Assembly: GCA_947623455.1 (NCBI GenBank)
Contig: OX392541.1
Coordinates: 6,689,719-6,753,718 of the forward strand
Length of the DNA: 64,000 nucleotides
Reading direction: 5' to 3'
From: Mimachlamys varia
Lineage: Eukaryota > Mollusca > Bivalvia > Pectinida > Pectinidae
Within the stretch, counting starts at the first letter, position 1. The number at the start of each line of letters is the position of its first letter. The notes below the pieces were generated by a model. It had not been told where the DNA came from. It worked only from the letters and a program-made list of their open reading frames with translations, and searched no databases. Shown piece after piece: positions 15,901-30,793 of this stretch. The translations under genes were made by a program, and so were the position numbers.

Positions 15901-18900
15901 TAGCAAAAAAAAAACAATTTTTTCAACACTATTCAAATCGACATAATTCAATCAGTTATCGACACAGTCTCAAAGTTTGTTTAGGCTGCTACGTTATCTG
16001 AACAACATCTACCACATGATTAGCTAATGGGATAGAGAATAACATCCCCGGTAAAAGCCTTGGCGGCCGGAGTGGCAAATGCAAAGTAACGGCTCTCGTG
16101 CTGCCTGTAACCAAAAAAACAATAATAACTCTATTCAAATCGACATAATTCGATCTATTACCGACACAGATTCATATTTTTTGCTGTTACGTCGTCTGAA
16201 CAACATCTATGACATGATTAGCTATGGGGGACAGGGGATAACATCCGCGGTAAAAGACTGGTACTCCGGGATGGCAAATACAAAGTTACGGTTACCGTGC
16301 AATGCTGTGGCCAAATAAACAATTATAACTCTATTCAAATCGTCATAATTCAATCTATTTTCGACACAGATTCATCGTTTCGGCTGCTACGTTATCTGAA
16401 CAACATCTACTACATGATTAACTAAGGGGACTGGGAATATCAACCCCGGTAGCCTTGGCGGTCGGGGTGGCAAATACAAAGTAACGGCTATCGTGCCATG
16501 CGATAGCCAAAAAACAATTACAACTCTATTCAAATCGACATAATTCAATCTATTTTCGACACAGATTCATAGTTTTGGCTGCTACGTTATCTGAACAACA
16601 TCTACCACATGAATAGCTTGTGGGACAGGGTATAACATCCCCGGTAAAGGCCTTGGCGGCCGTGTTGGCAAATGCAAATTAAAGGCTACTGTGCCATGCT
16701 GTAGCCAAACAAACAATTATACCTCTATTCAAATCGTCATAATTCAATCAAATTTGGACACAGATTCATAATTTTTGTTGCTACGTTATCTGAACAAAAT
16801 CAACTACATGATTAGCTAGTGGGACAGGGGATAACATCCCCGGTAAAAGCCTTGGCGGCCGTGTTGGCAAATGCAAAGTAACGGCTACCGTGCTATGCTG
16901 TAGTCACAAACAATTATAACTCTATTCAAATCGCCATAATTCAATCAAATTTCGACACAGATTCATACGTTTTTTGCTGCGTTATCATAATTTGTCTGCT
17001 ACGTTATTTGAACAACATCTACTACATGATTATCAAAGGGGACATGGAAATCATCCCCGGTAAAAGCCTAGGCCTCCGGGATGGCAAATACAAAGAAACG
17101 GCTACCGTGCCATGCTGTAGCCAAATAAACAATTATAACTCTATTCAAATCGTCATAATTCAATCTATTTTCGACACAGATTCATACTTTTTCCTGCTAC
17201 GTTATCTGAACAACATCTACTACATGATTAGCCAGTGGGACAGGGTATAACATCCTTGGTAAAAGCCTGGTACTCCGGGATGGCAAATACAAAGTAATGG
17301 CTACTTTGACATGCTGTTGCAAAATTAACATTTATAACTCTATTCAAATCGACATTATTCAATCTATTTTCGACACAGATTCATAATTTTGGCTGCTACG
17401 TTATCTGAACAAACTCTACTACATGATTAACTAAGGGGACAGGGAATATCAACCCCGGTAAAAGCCTTTGCGGCCGGGGTGGCAAATACAAAGTAACGGC
17501 TATTGTGCCATGCTGTAGTCAAAAAAACAATTACAATTCTATTCAAATCGACATAGTTCAATCTATTTTCGACATAGATTCATAGTTTTGGCTGCTACGT
17601 TATCTGAACAACATCTACTGCATGATTAGCTGGTGGGACAGGGGATAACATCCCCGGTAAAAGACCGGGCGGCCGTAATGGCAAATGCAAATTAACGGCT
17701 ATCGTGCCCGGCTGTAACAAAAAAAAACAAATATAACACTATTCAAATAGACATAATTCAATCGGTTATCGACACAGACTCAAAGTTTGTTTAGGCTGCT
17801 ACGTTATCTGAACAACATCTACCACATGATTAGCTAATGGGATAGAGAATAACATCCCCGGTAAAAGCCTGGGCCTCCGGAGTGGCAAATACAAAGTAAC
17901 GGCTCTCGTGCTGCCTGTAACCAAAAAAACAATAATAACTCTATTCAAATCGACATAATTCGATCTATTACCGACACAGATTCATATTTTTTGCTGTTAC
18001 GTCGTCTGAACAACATCTATGACATGATTAGCTATGGGGGACAGGGGATAACATCCGCGGTAAAAGACTGGTACTCCGGGATGGCAAATACAAAGTTACG
18101 GTTACCGTGCAATGCTGTGGCCAAATAAACAATTATAACTCTATTCAAATCGACATTATTCAATCTATTTTCGACACAGATTCATAATTTTGGCTGCTAC
18201 GTTATCTGAACAAACTCTACTACATGATTAACTAAGGGGACAGGGAATATCAACCTCGGTAAAAGCCTTGGCGGCCGGGGTGGCAATTACAAAGTAACGG
18301 CTATCGTGCCATGCGATAGCCAAAAAACAATTACAACTCTATTCAAATCGACATAATTCAATCTATTTTCGACACAGATTCATAGTTTTGGCTGCTACGT
18401 TATCTGAACAACATCTACCACATGAATAGCTTGTGGGACAGGGTATAACATCCCCGGTAAAGGCCTTGGCGGCCGTGTTGGCAAATGCAAATTAAAGGCT
18501 ACTGTGCCATGCTGTAGCCAAACAAACAATTATACCTCTATTCAAATCGTCATAATTCAATCAAATTTGGACACAGATTCATAATTTTTGTTGCTACGTT
18601 ATCTGAACAAAATCAACTACATGATTAGCTAGTGGGACAGGGGATAACATCCCCGGTAAAAGCCTTGGCGGCCGTGTTGGCAAATGCAAAGTAACGGCTA
18701 CCGTGCTATGCTGTAGTCACAAACAATTATAACTCTATTCAAATCGCCATAATTCAATCAAATTTCGACACAGATTCATACGTTTTTTGCTGCGTTATCA
18801 TAATTTGTCTGCTACGTTATTTGAACAACATCTACTACATGATTATCAAAGGGGACATGGAAATCATCCCCGGTAAAAGCCTAGGCCTCCGGGATGGCAA

Positions 18901-21900
18901 ATACAAAGAAACGGCTACCGTGCCATGCTGTAGCCAAATAAACAATTATAACTCTATTCAAATCGTCATAATTCAATCTATTTTCGACACAGATTCATAC
19001 TTTTTCCTGCTACGTTATCTGAACAACATCTACTACATGATTAGCCAGTGGGACAGGGTAATAACATCCTTGGTAAAAGCCTGGTACTCCGGGATGGCAA
19101 ATACAAAGTAATGGCTACTTTGACATGCTGTTGCAAAATTAACATTTATAACTCTATTCAAATCGACATTATTCAATCTATTTTCGATACAGATTCATAA
19201 TTTTGGCTGCTACGTTATCTGAACAAACTCTACTACATGATTAACTAAGGGGACAGGGAATATCAACCCCGGTAAAAGCCTTTGCGGCCGGGGTGGCAAA
19301 TACAAAGTAACGGCTATTGTGCCATGCTGTAGTCAAAAAAACAATTACAATTCTATTCAAATCGACATAGTTCAATCTATTTTCGACATAGATTCATAGT
19401 TTTGGCTGCTACGTTATCTGAACAACATCTACCACATGATTAGCTAATGGGATAGAGAATAACATCCCCGGTAAAAGCCTGGGCCTCCGGAGTGGCAAAT
19501 ACAAAGTAACGGCTCTCGTGCTGCCTGTAACCAAAAAAACAATAATAACTCTATTCAAATCGACATAATTCGATCTATTACCGACACAGATTCATATTTT
19601 TTGCTGTTACGTCGTCTGAACAACATCTATGACATGATTAGCTATGGGGGACAGGGGATAACATCCGCGGTAAAAGACTGGTACTCCGGGATGGCAAATA
19701 CAAAGTTACGGTTACCGTGCAATGCTGTGGCCAAATAAACAATTATAACTCTATTCAAATCGACATTAATCAATCTATTTTCGACACAGATTCATAATTT
19801 TGGCTGCTACGTTATCTGAACAAACTCTACTACATGATTAACTAAGGGGACAGGGAATATCAACCTCGGTAAAAGCCTTGGCGGCCGGGGTGGCAATTAC
19901 AAAGTAACGGCTATCGTGCCATGCGATAGCCAAAAAACAATTACAACTCTATTCAAATCGACATAATTCAATCTATTTTCGACACAGATTCATAGTTTTG
20001 GCTGCTACGTTATCTGAACAACATCTACCACATGAATAGCTTGTGGGACAGGGTATAACATCCCCGGTAAAGGCCTTGGCGGCCGTGTTGGCAAATGCAA
20101 ATTAAAGGCTACTGTGCCATGCTGTAGCCAAACAAACAATTATACCTCTATTCAAATCGTCATAATTCAATCAAATTTGGACACAGATTCATAATTTTTG
20201 TTGCTACGTTATCTGAACAAAATCAACTACATGATTAGCTAGTGGGACAGGGGATAACATCCCCGGTAAAAGCCTTGGCGGCCGTGTTGGCAAATGCAAA
20301 GTAACGGCTACCGTGCTATGCTGTAGTCACAAACAATTATAACTCTATTCAAATCGCCATAATTCAATCAAATTTCGACACAGATTCATACGTTTTTTGC
20401 TGCGTTATCATAATTTGTCTGCTACGTTATTTGAACAACATCTACTACATGATTATCAAAGGGGACATGGAAATCATCCCCGGTAAAAGCCTAGGCCTCC
20501 GGGATGGCAAATACAAAGAAACGGCTACCGTGCCATGCTGTAGCCAAATAAACAATTATAACTCTATTCAAATCGTCATAATTCAATCTATTTTCGACAC
20601 AGATTCATACTTTTTCCTGCTACGTTATCTGAACAACATCTACTACATGATTAGCCAGTGGGACAGGGTATAACATCCTTGGTAAAAGCCTGGTACTCCG
20701 GGATGGCAAATACAAAGTAATGGCTACTTTGACATGCTGTTGCAAAATTAACATTTATAACTCTATTCAAATCGACATTATTCAATCTATTTTCGATACA
20801 GATTCATAATTTTGGCTGCTACGTTATCTGAACAAACTCTACTACATGATTAACTAAGGGGACAGGGAATATCAACCCCGGTAAAAGCCTTTGCGGCCGG
20901 GGTGGCAAATACAAAGTAACGGCTATTGTGCCATGCTGTAGTCAAAAAAACAATTACAATTCTATTCAAATCGACATAGTTCAATCTATTTTAGACATAG
21001 ATTCATAGTTTTGGCTGCTACGTTATCTGAACAACATCTACTGCATGATTAGCTAGTGGGACAGGGGATAACATCCCCGGTAAAAGACCGGGCGGCCGTA
21101 ATGGCAAATGCAAATTAACGGCTATCGTGCCCGGCTGTAACAAAAAAAAACAAATATAACACTATTCAAATAGACATAATTCAATCGGTTATCGACATAG
21201 ACTCAAAGTTTGTTTAGGCTGCTACGTTATCTGAACAACATCTACCACATGATTAGCTAATGGGATAGAGAATAACATCCCCGGTAAAAGCCTGGGCCTC
21301 CGGAGTGGCAAATACAAAGTAACGGCTCTCGTGCTGCCTGTAACCAAAAAAACAATAATAACTCTATTCAAATCGACATAATTCGATCTATTACCGACAC
21401 AGATTCATATTTTTTGCTGTTACGTCGTCTGAACAACATCTATGACATGATTAGCTATGGGGGACAGGGGATAACATCCGCGGTAAAAGACTGGTACTCC
21501 GGGATGGCAAATACAAAGTTACGGTTACCGTGCAATGCTGTGGCCAAATAAACAATTATAACTCTATTCAAATCGACATTATTCAATCTATTTTCGACAC
21601 AGATTCATAATTTTGGCTGCTACGTTATCTGAACAAACTCTACTACGTGATTAACTAAGGGGACAGGGAATATCAACCTCGGTAAAAGCCTTGGCGGCCG
21701 GGGTGGCAATTACAAAGTAACGGCTATCGTGCCATGCGATAGCCAAAAAACAATTACAACTCTATTCAAATCGACATAATTCACTCACTTTTCGACACAG
21801 ATTCATAGTTTTGGCTGCTACGTTATCTGAACAACATCTACTACATGAATAGCTTGTGGGACAGGGTATAACATCCCCGGTAAAGGCCTTGGCGGCCGTG

Positions 21901-24900
21901 TTGGCAAAGTAACGGCTACTGTGCCATGCTGTAGCCAAACAAACAATTATAACTCTATTCAAATCGACATAATTCACTCAATTTTTGACACAGATTCATA
22001 ATTTTTACTGCTATGTTATCTGAACAACATCTACTACATGATTAGCCAGTGGGACAGGGTATAACATCCTTGGTAAAAGACTGGTACTCCGGGATGGCAA
22101 ATACAAAGTAATGGCTACTTTGACATGCTGTTGCAAAATTAACAATTATAACTCTATTCAAATCGACATTATTCAATCTATTTTCGACACAGATTCATAA
22201 TTTTGGCTGCTACGTTATCTGAACAAACTCTACTACATGATTAACTAAGGGGACAGGGAATATCAACCTCGGTAAAAACCTTGGCGGCCGGGGTGGCAAA
22301 TACAAAGTAACGGCTATCGTGCCATGCTGTAGCCAAAACACAATTAGAACTCTATTCAAATCGACATAATTCAATCCATTTTCGACACAGATTCATAGTT
22401 TTGGCTGCTACGTTATCTGAATAATATCTACTACATGGGTAGCTAGTCGGACAGGGGATAACATCCCCGGTAAAAGACCGAGCGGCCGTAATGGCAAATG
22501 CAAAGTAACGGCTATCGTGCCGGGCTGTAGCAAAAAAAAAACAATTTTTTCAACACTATTCAAATCGACATAATTCAATCAGTTATCGACGAAGTCTCAA
22601 AGTTTGTTTTGGCTGCTACGTTATCTGAACAACATCTACCACATGATTAGCTAATGGGATAGAGAATAACATCCCCGGTAAAAGCCTTGGCGGCCGGAGT
22701 GGCAAATACAAAGTAACGGCTCTCGTGCTGCCTGTAACCAAAAAAACAATAATAACTCTATTCAAATCGACATAATTCGATCTATTACCGACACAGATTC
22801 ATATTTTTTGCTGTTACGTCGTCTGAACAACATCTATGACATGATTAGCTATGGGGGACAGGGGATAACATCCGCGGTAAAAGACTGGTACTCCGGGATG
22901 GCAAATACAAAGTTACGGCTACCGTGCAATGCTGTGGCCAAATAAACAATTACAACTCTATTCAAATCGTCATAATTCAATCTATTTTCGACATAGATTC
23001 ATAGTTTTGGGTGCTACGTTATCTGAACAACATCTACCACATGAATAGCTTGTGGGACAGGGGATAACATCCCCGTTAAAGGCCTTGGCGGCCGTGTTGC
23101 CAAAGTAACGGCTACTGTGCCATGCTGTGGCCAAATAAACAATTACAACTCTATTCAAATCGTCATAATTCAATCTATTTTCGACACAGATTCATCGTTT
23201 CGGCTGCTACGTTATCTGAACAACATCTACTACATGATTAACTAAGGGGACTGGGAATATCAACCCCGGTAGCCTTGGCGGTCGGGGTGGCAAATACAAA
23301 GTAACGGCTATCGTGCCATGCGATAGCCAAAAAACAATTACAACTCTATTCAAATCGACATAATTCAATCTATTTTCGACACAGATTCATAGTTTTGGCT
23401 GCTACGTTATCTGAACAACATCTACCACATGAATAGCTTGTGGGACAGGGTATAACATCCCCGGTAAAGGCCTTGGCGGCCGTGTTGCCAAAGTAACGGC
23501 TACTGTGCCATGCTGTAGCCAAACAAACAATTATAACTATATTCAAATCGACATAATTCACTCAATTTTTGACACAGATTCATAATTTTTACTGCTATGT
23601 TATCTGAACAACATCTACTACATGATTAGCCAGTGATAACATCCTTGGTAAAAGACTTGTACTCCGGGATGGCAAATACAAAGTAATGGCTACTTTGACA
23701 TGCTGTTGCAAAAGTAACAATTATAACTCTATTCAAATCGACATAGTTCAATCTATTTTCGATACAGATTCATAGTTTTGGCTGCTACGTTATCTGAACA
23801 ACATCTACCACATGAATAGCTTGTGGGACAGGGGATAAAATCTCCGACAAAATCCTGGGCGGCCAGGTGGCAAATACAAAGTAACGGCTACCGTACCATG
23901 CTGTAGCCAAAAAACAATTACAACTTTATTCAAATCGACATAATTCAATCTATTTTCGACACAGATTCATAGTTTTGGCTGCTACGTTATCTGAATAATA
24001 TCTACTACATGGGTAGCTAGTCGGACAGGGGATAACATCCCCGGTAAAAGACCGAGCGGCCGTAATGGCAAATGCAAAGTAACGGCTATCGTGCCGGGCT
24101 GTAGCAAAAAAAAAACAAATTTTTCAACACTATTCAAATCGACATAATTCAATCAGTTATCGACACAGTCTCAAAGTTTGTTTAGGCTGCTACGTTATCT
24201 GAACAACATCTACCACATGATTAGCTAATGGGATAGAGAATAACATCCCCGGTAAAAGCCTTGGCGGCCGGAGTGGCAAATGCAAAGTAACGGCTCTCGT
24301 GCTGCCTGTAACCAAAAAAACAATAATAACTCTATTCAAATCGACATAATTCGATCTATTACCGACACAGATTCATATTTTTTGCTGTTACGTCGTCTGA
24401 ACAACATCTATGACATGATTAGCTATGGGGGACAGGGGATAACATCCGCGGTAAAAGACTGGTACTCCGGGATGGCAAATACAAAGTTACGGCTACCGTG
24501 CAATGCTGTGGCCAAATAAACAATTATAACTCTATTCAAATCGTCATAATTCAATCTATTTTCGACACAGATTCATCGTTTCGGCTGCTACGTTATCTGA
24601 ACAACATCTACTACATGATTAACTAAGGGGACTGGGAATATCAACCCCGGTAGCCTTGGCGGTCGGGGTGGCAAATACAAAGTAACGGCTATCGTGCCAT
24701 GCGATAGCCAAAAAACAATTACAACTCTATTCAAATCGACATAATTCAATCTTTTTTCGACACAGATTCATAGTTTTGTCTGCTACGTTATCTGAACAAC
24801 ATCTACCACATGAATAGCTTGTGGGACAGGGTATAACATCCCCGGTAAAGGCCTTGGCGGCCGTGTTGGCAAATGCAAATTAAAGGCTACTGTGCCATGC

Positions 24901-25835
24901 TGTAGCCAAACAAACAATTATACCTCTATTCAAATCGTCATAATTCAATCAAATTTGGACACAGATTCATAATTATTGTTGCTACGTTATCTGAACAAAA
25001 TCAACTACATGATTAGCTAGTGGGACAGGGGATAACATCCCCGGTAAAAGCCTTGGCGGCCGTGTTGGCAAATGCAAAGTAACGGCTACCGTGCTATGCT
25101 GTAGCCACAAACAATTATAACTCTATTCAAATCGCCATAATTCAATCAAATTTCGACACAGATTCATACGTTTTTTGCTGCGTTATCATAATTTGTCTGC
25201 TACGTTATTTGAACAACATCTACTACATGATTTTCAAAGGGGACATGGAAATCATCCCCGGTAAAAGCCTAGGCCTCCGGGATGGCAAATACAAAGAAAC
25301 GGCTACCGTGCCATGCTGTAGCCAAATAAACAATTATAACTCTATTCAAATCGTCATAATTCAATCTATTTTCGACACAGATTCATACTTTTTCCTGCTA
25401 CGTTATCTGAACAACATCTACTACATGATTAGCCAGTGGGACAGGGTATAACATCCTTGGTAAAAGCCTGGTACTCCGGGATGGCAAATACAAAGTAATG
25501 GCTACTTTGACATGCTGTTGCAAAATTAACATTTATAACTCTATTCAAATCGACATTATTCAATCTATTTTCGATACAGATTCATAATTTTGGCTGCTAC
25601 GTTATCTGAACAAACTCTACTACATGATTAACTAAGGGGACAGGGAATATCAACCTCGGTAAAAACCTTGGCGGCCGGGGTGGCAAATACAAAGTAACGG
25701 CTACCGTACCATGCTGTAGCCAAAAAACAATTACAACTTTATTCAAATCGACATAATTCAATCTATTTTCGACACAGATTCATAGTTTTGGCTGCTACGT
25801 TATCTGAATAATATCTACTACATGGGTAGCTAGTC
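991..25835 (+). repeat. Variable-length higher-order repeats within the satellite
   Basis: A diagnostic monomer beginning GGGTAGCTAGTCGGACAGGG followed by a GACCGAGCGGCCGTAATGGC block appears near 991, 3,598, 6,602, 10,191, 13,395, 15,809, 22,437, 24,010 and 25,825. The spacings are about 1.6, 1.8, 2.4, 2.6, 3.0, 3.2, 3.6 and 6.6 kb, all near multiples of the ~200-bp monomer. Blocks between markers are nearly identical in order and sequence, with whole monomers gained or lost: the block at 1-1,900 recurs from 22,641 with two extra monomers. This fits unequal exchange of multi-monomer units rather than a fixed HOR length. Confidence 0.85.
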
Positions 25836-26507
25836 GGACAGGGGATAACATCCCCGGTAAAAGACCGAGCGGCCGTAATGGCAAATGCAAAGTAACGGCT
25901 ATCGTGCCGGGCTGTAGCAAAAAAAAAAACAAATTTTTCAACACTATTCAAATCGACATAATTCAATCAGTTATCGACACAGTCTCAAAGTTTGTTTAGG
26001 CTGCTACGTTATCTGAACAACATCTACCACATGATTAGCTAATGGGATAGAGAATAACATCCCCGGTAAAAGCCTTGGCGGCCGGAGTGGCAAATACAAA
26101 GTAACGGCTCTCGTGCTGCCTGTAACCAAAAAAACAATAATAACTCTATTCAAATCGACATAATTCGATCTATTACCGACACAGATTCATATTTTTTGCT
26201 GTTACGTCGTCTGAACAACATCTATGACATGATTAGCTATGGGGGACAGAGGATAACATCCGCGGTAAAAGACTGGTACTCCGGGATGGCAAATACAAAG
26301 TTACGGCTACCGTGCAATGCTGTGGCCAAATAAACAATTATAACTCTATTCAAATCGTCATTATTCAATCTATTTTCGACACAGATTCATCGTTTCGGCT
26401 GCTACGTTATCTGAACAACATCTACTACATGATTAACTAAGGGGACTGGGAATATCAACCCCGGTACCCTTGGCGGTCGGGGTGGCAAATACAAAGTAAC
26501 GGCTATC

Positions 26508-28390
26508 GTGCTATGCTGTAGCCACAAACAATTATAACTCTATTCAAATCGCCATAATTCAATCAAATTTCGACACAGATTCATACGTTTTTTGCTGCGT
26601 TATCATAATTTGTCTGCTACGTTATTTGAACAACATCTACTACATGATTATCAAAGGGGACATGGAAATCATCCCCGGTAAAAGCCTAGGCCTCCGGGAT
26701 GGCAAATACAAAGAAACGGCTACCGTGCCATACTGTAGCCAAATAAACAATTATAACTCTATTCAAATCGTCATAATTCAATCTATTTTCGACACAGATT
26801 CATACTTTTTCCTGCTACGTTATCTGAACAACATCTACTACATGATTAGCCAGTGGGACAGGGTATAACATCCTTGGTAAAAGCCTGGTACTCCGGGATG
26901 GCAAATACAAAGTAATGGCTACCGTGCTATGCTGTAGCCACAAACAATTATAACTCTATTCAAATCGCCATAATTCAATCAAATTTCGACACAGATTCAT
27001 ACGTTTTTTGCTGCGTTATCATAATTTGTCTGCTACGTTATTTGAACAACATCTACTACATGATTATCAAAGGGGACATGGAAATCATCCCCGGTAAAAG
27101 CCTAGGCCTCCGGGATGGCAAATACAAAGAAACGGCTACCGTGCCATACTGTAGCCAAATAAACAATTATAACTCTATTCAAATCGTCATAATTCAATCT
27201 ATTTTCGACACAGATTCATACTTTTTCCTGCTACGTTATCTGAACAACATCTACTACATGATTAGCCAGTGGGACAGGGTATAACATCCTTGGTAAAAGC
27301 CTGGTACTCCGGGATGGCAAATACAAAGTAATGGCTACCGTGCTATGCTGTAGCCACAAACAATTATAACTCTATTCAAATCGCCATAATTCAATCAAAT
27401 TTCGACACAGATTCATACGTTTTTTGCTGCGTTATCATAATTTGTCTGCTACGTTATTTGAACAACATCTACTACATGATTATCAAAGGGGACATGGAAA
27501 TCATCCCCGGTAAAAGCCTAGGCCTCCGGGATGGCAAATACAAAGAAACGGCTACCGTGCCATACTGTAGCCAAATAAACAATTATAACTCTATTCAAAT
27601 CGTCATAATTCAATCAAATTTCGACACAGTTTCATACGTTTTTTGCTGCGTTATCATAATTTGTCTGCTACGTTATTTGAACAACATCTACTACATAATT
27701 ATCAAAGGGGACATGGAAATCATCCCCGGTAAAAGCCTAGGCCTCCGGGATGGCAAATACAAAGAAACGGCTACCGTGCCATACTGTAGCCAAATAAACA
27801 ATTATAACTCTATTCAAATCGTCATAATTCAATCTATTTTCGACACAGATTCATACTTTTTCCTGCTACGTTATCTGAACAACATCTACTACATGATTAG
27901 CCAGTGGGACAGGGTATAACATCCTTGGTAAAAGCCTGGTACTCCGTGTTGGCAAATACAAAGTAATGGCTACCGTGCTATGCTGTAGCCACAAACAATT
28001 ATAACTCTATTCAAATCGCCATAATTCAATCAAATTTCGACACAGATTCATACGTTTTTTGCTGCGTTATCATAATTTGTCTGCTACGTTATTTGAACAA
28101 CATCTACTACATGATTATCAAAGGGGACATGGAAATCATCCCCGGTAAAAGCCTAGGCCTCCGGGATGGCAAATACAAAGAAACGGCTACCGTGCCATAC
28201 TGTAGCCAAATAAACAATTATAACTCTATTCAAATCGTCATAATTCAATCTATTTTCGACACAGATTCATACTTTTTCCTGCTACGTTATCTGAACAACA
28301 TCTACTACATGATTAGCCAGTGGGACAGGGTATAACATCCTTGGTAAAAGCCTGGTACTCCGGGATGGCAAATACAAAGTAATGGCTACT
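26508..28390 (+). repeat. 416-bp dimeric sub-array
   Basis: The block starting GTGCTATGCTGTAGCCACAA occurs at 26,508, 26,924, 27,340 and 27,975. The first three are exactly 416 bp apart; the last gap is 635 bp because it holds an extra partial unit. Each 416-bp unit is two satellite monomers, one with a short internal insertion (GCTGCGTTATCATAATTTGT) and one free of stop codons. Copies are nearly identical, so this looks like a recent local amplification. Confidence 0.9.
27458..27919 (+). other. Stop-free satellite monomers (153-codon reading frame)
   Basis: One monomer variant is 198 bp (66 codons) and lacks the stops that interrupt this frame in sister monomers. The ancestral-type AACTAAGGG has become ATCAAAGGG, and TCATAG or TCATAA after GACACAGAT has become TCATAC. 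It gives an 80-codon frame at 14 places in the array (1,990 to 29,706), and here two monomers join into 153 codons with the repeated peptide KGDMEIIPGKSLGL. I see no domain, signal peptide or codon pattern supporting a protein. The absence of stops may be chance in a variant that happened to be amplified. Confidence 0.4.
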
Positions 28391-30793
28391 TTGATATGCT
28401 GTTGCAAAATTAACATTTATAACTCTATTCAAATCGACATTATTCAATCTATTTTCGATACAGATTCATAATTTTGGCTGCTACGTTATCTGAACAAACT
28501 CTTCTACATGATTAACTAAGGGGACAGGGAATATCAACCCCGGTAAAAGCCTTTGCGGCCGGGGTGGCAAATACAAAGTAACGGCTATTGTGCCATGCTG
28601 TAGTCAAAAAAACAATTACAATTCTATTCAAATCGACATAGTTCAATCTATTTTCGACATAGATTCATAGTTTTGGCTGCTACGTTATCTGAACAACATC
28701 TACTGCATGATTAGCTAGTGGGACAGGGGATAACATCCCCGGTAAAAGACCGGGCGGCCGTAATGGCAAATGCAAATTAACGGCTATCGTGCCCGGCTGT
28801 AACAAAAAAAAACAAATATAACACTATTCAAATAGACATAATTCAATCGGTTATCGACACAAACTCAAAGTTTGTTTAGGCTGCTACGTTATCTGAACAA
28901 CATCTACCACATGATTAGCTAATGGGATAGAGAATAACATCCCCGGTAAAAGCCTGGGCCTCCGGAGTGGCAAATACAAAGTAACGGCTCTCGTGCTGCC
29001 TGTAACCAAAAAAACAATAATAACTCTATTCAAATCGACATAATTCGATCTATTACCGACACAGATTCATATTTTTTGCTGTTACGTCGTCTGAACAACA
29101 TCTATGACATGATTAGCTATGGGGGACAGGGGATAACATCCGCGGTAAAAGACTGGTACTCCGGGATGGCAAATACAAAGTAACGGCTATCGTGCCATGC
29201 GATAGCCAAAAAACAATTACAACTCTATTCAAATCGACATAATTCACTCAATTTTCGACACAGATTCATAATTTTGGCTGCTACGTTATTTGAACAACAT
29301 CTACTACATGATTAACTAAGGGGACAGGGAAATCATCCCCGGTAAAAGCCTAGGCCTCCGGGATGGCAAATACAAAGAAACGGCTACCGTGCCATACTGT
29401 AGCCAAATAAACAATTATAACTCCATTCAAATCGTCATAATTCAATCTATTTTCGACACAGATTCATACTTTTTCCTGCTACGTTATCTGAACAACATCT
29501 ACTACATGATTAGCCAGTGGGACAGGGTATAACATCCTTGGTAAAAGCCTGGTACTCCGTGTTGGCAAATACAAAGTAATGGCTACCGTGCTATGCTGTA
29601 GCCACAAACAATTATAACTCTATTCAAATCGCCATAATTCAATCAAATTTCGACACAGATTCATACGTTTTTTGCTGCGTTATCATAATTTGTCTGCTAC
29701 GTTATTTGAACAACATCTACTACATGATTATCAAAGGGGACATGGAAATCATCCCCGGTAAAAGCCTAGGCCTCCGGGATGGCAAATACAAAGAAACGGC
29801 TACCGTGCCATACTGTAGCCAAATAAACAATTATAACTCTATTCAAATCGTCATAATTCAATCTATTTTCGACACAGATTCATACTTTTTCCTGCTACGT
29901 TATCTGAACAACATCTACTACATGATTAGCCAGTGGGACAGGGTATAACATCCTTGGTAAAAGCCTGGTACTCCGGGATGGCAAATACAAAGTAATGGCT
30001 ACTTTGATATGCTGTTGCAAAATTAACATTTATAACTCTATTCAAATCGACATTATTCAATCTATTTTCGATACAGATTCATAATTTTGGCTGCTACGTT
30101 ATCTGAACAAACTCTTCTACATGATTAACTAAGGGGACAGGGAATATCAACCCCGGTAAAAGCCTTTGCGGCCGGGGTGGCAAATACAAAGTAACGGCTA
30201 TTGTGCCATGCTGTAGTCAAAAAAACAATTACAATTCTATTCAAATCGACATAGTTCAATCTATTTTCGACATAGATTCATAGTTTTGGCTGCTACGTTA
30301 TCTGAACAACATCTACTGCATGATTAGCTAGTGGGACAGGGGATAACATCCCCGGTAAAAGACCGGGCGGCCGTAATGGCAAATGCAAATTAACGGCTAT
30401 CGTGCCCGGCTGTAACAAAAAAAAACAAATATAACACTATTCAAATAGACATAATTCAATCGGTTATCGACACAAACTCAAAGTTTGTTTAGGCTGCTAC
30501 GTTATCTGAACAACATCTACCACATGATTAGCTAATGGGATAGAGAATAACATCCCCGGTAAAAGCCTGGGCCTCCGGAGTGGCAAATACAAAGTAACGG
30601 CTTTCGTGCTGCCTGTAACCAAAAAAACAATAATAACTCTATTCAAATCGACATAATTCGATCTATTACCGACACAGATTCATATTTTTTGCTGTTACGT
30701 CGTCTGAACAACATCTATGACATGATTAGCTATGGGGGACAGGGGATAACATCCGCGGTAAAAGACTGGTACTCCGGGATGGCAAATACAAAG
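27941..30793 (+). repeat. Recent 1.6-kb tandem duplication at array end
   Basis: The segment 27,941-29,180 recurs at 29,554-30,793 with a constant offset of 1,613 bp. The copies share private variants: ACTCCGTGTTGGC instead of the usual CTCCGGGATGGC, ACTTTGATATGC instead of ACTTTGACATGC, and CTCTTCTACATG instead of CTCTACTACATG. Shared private changes show direct duplication of a block of about eight monomers. Confidence 0.85.
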
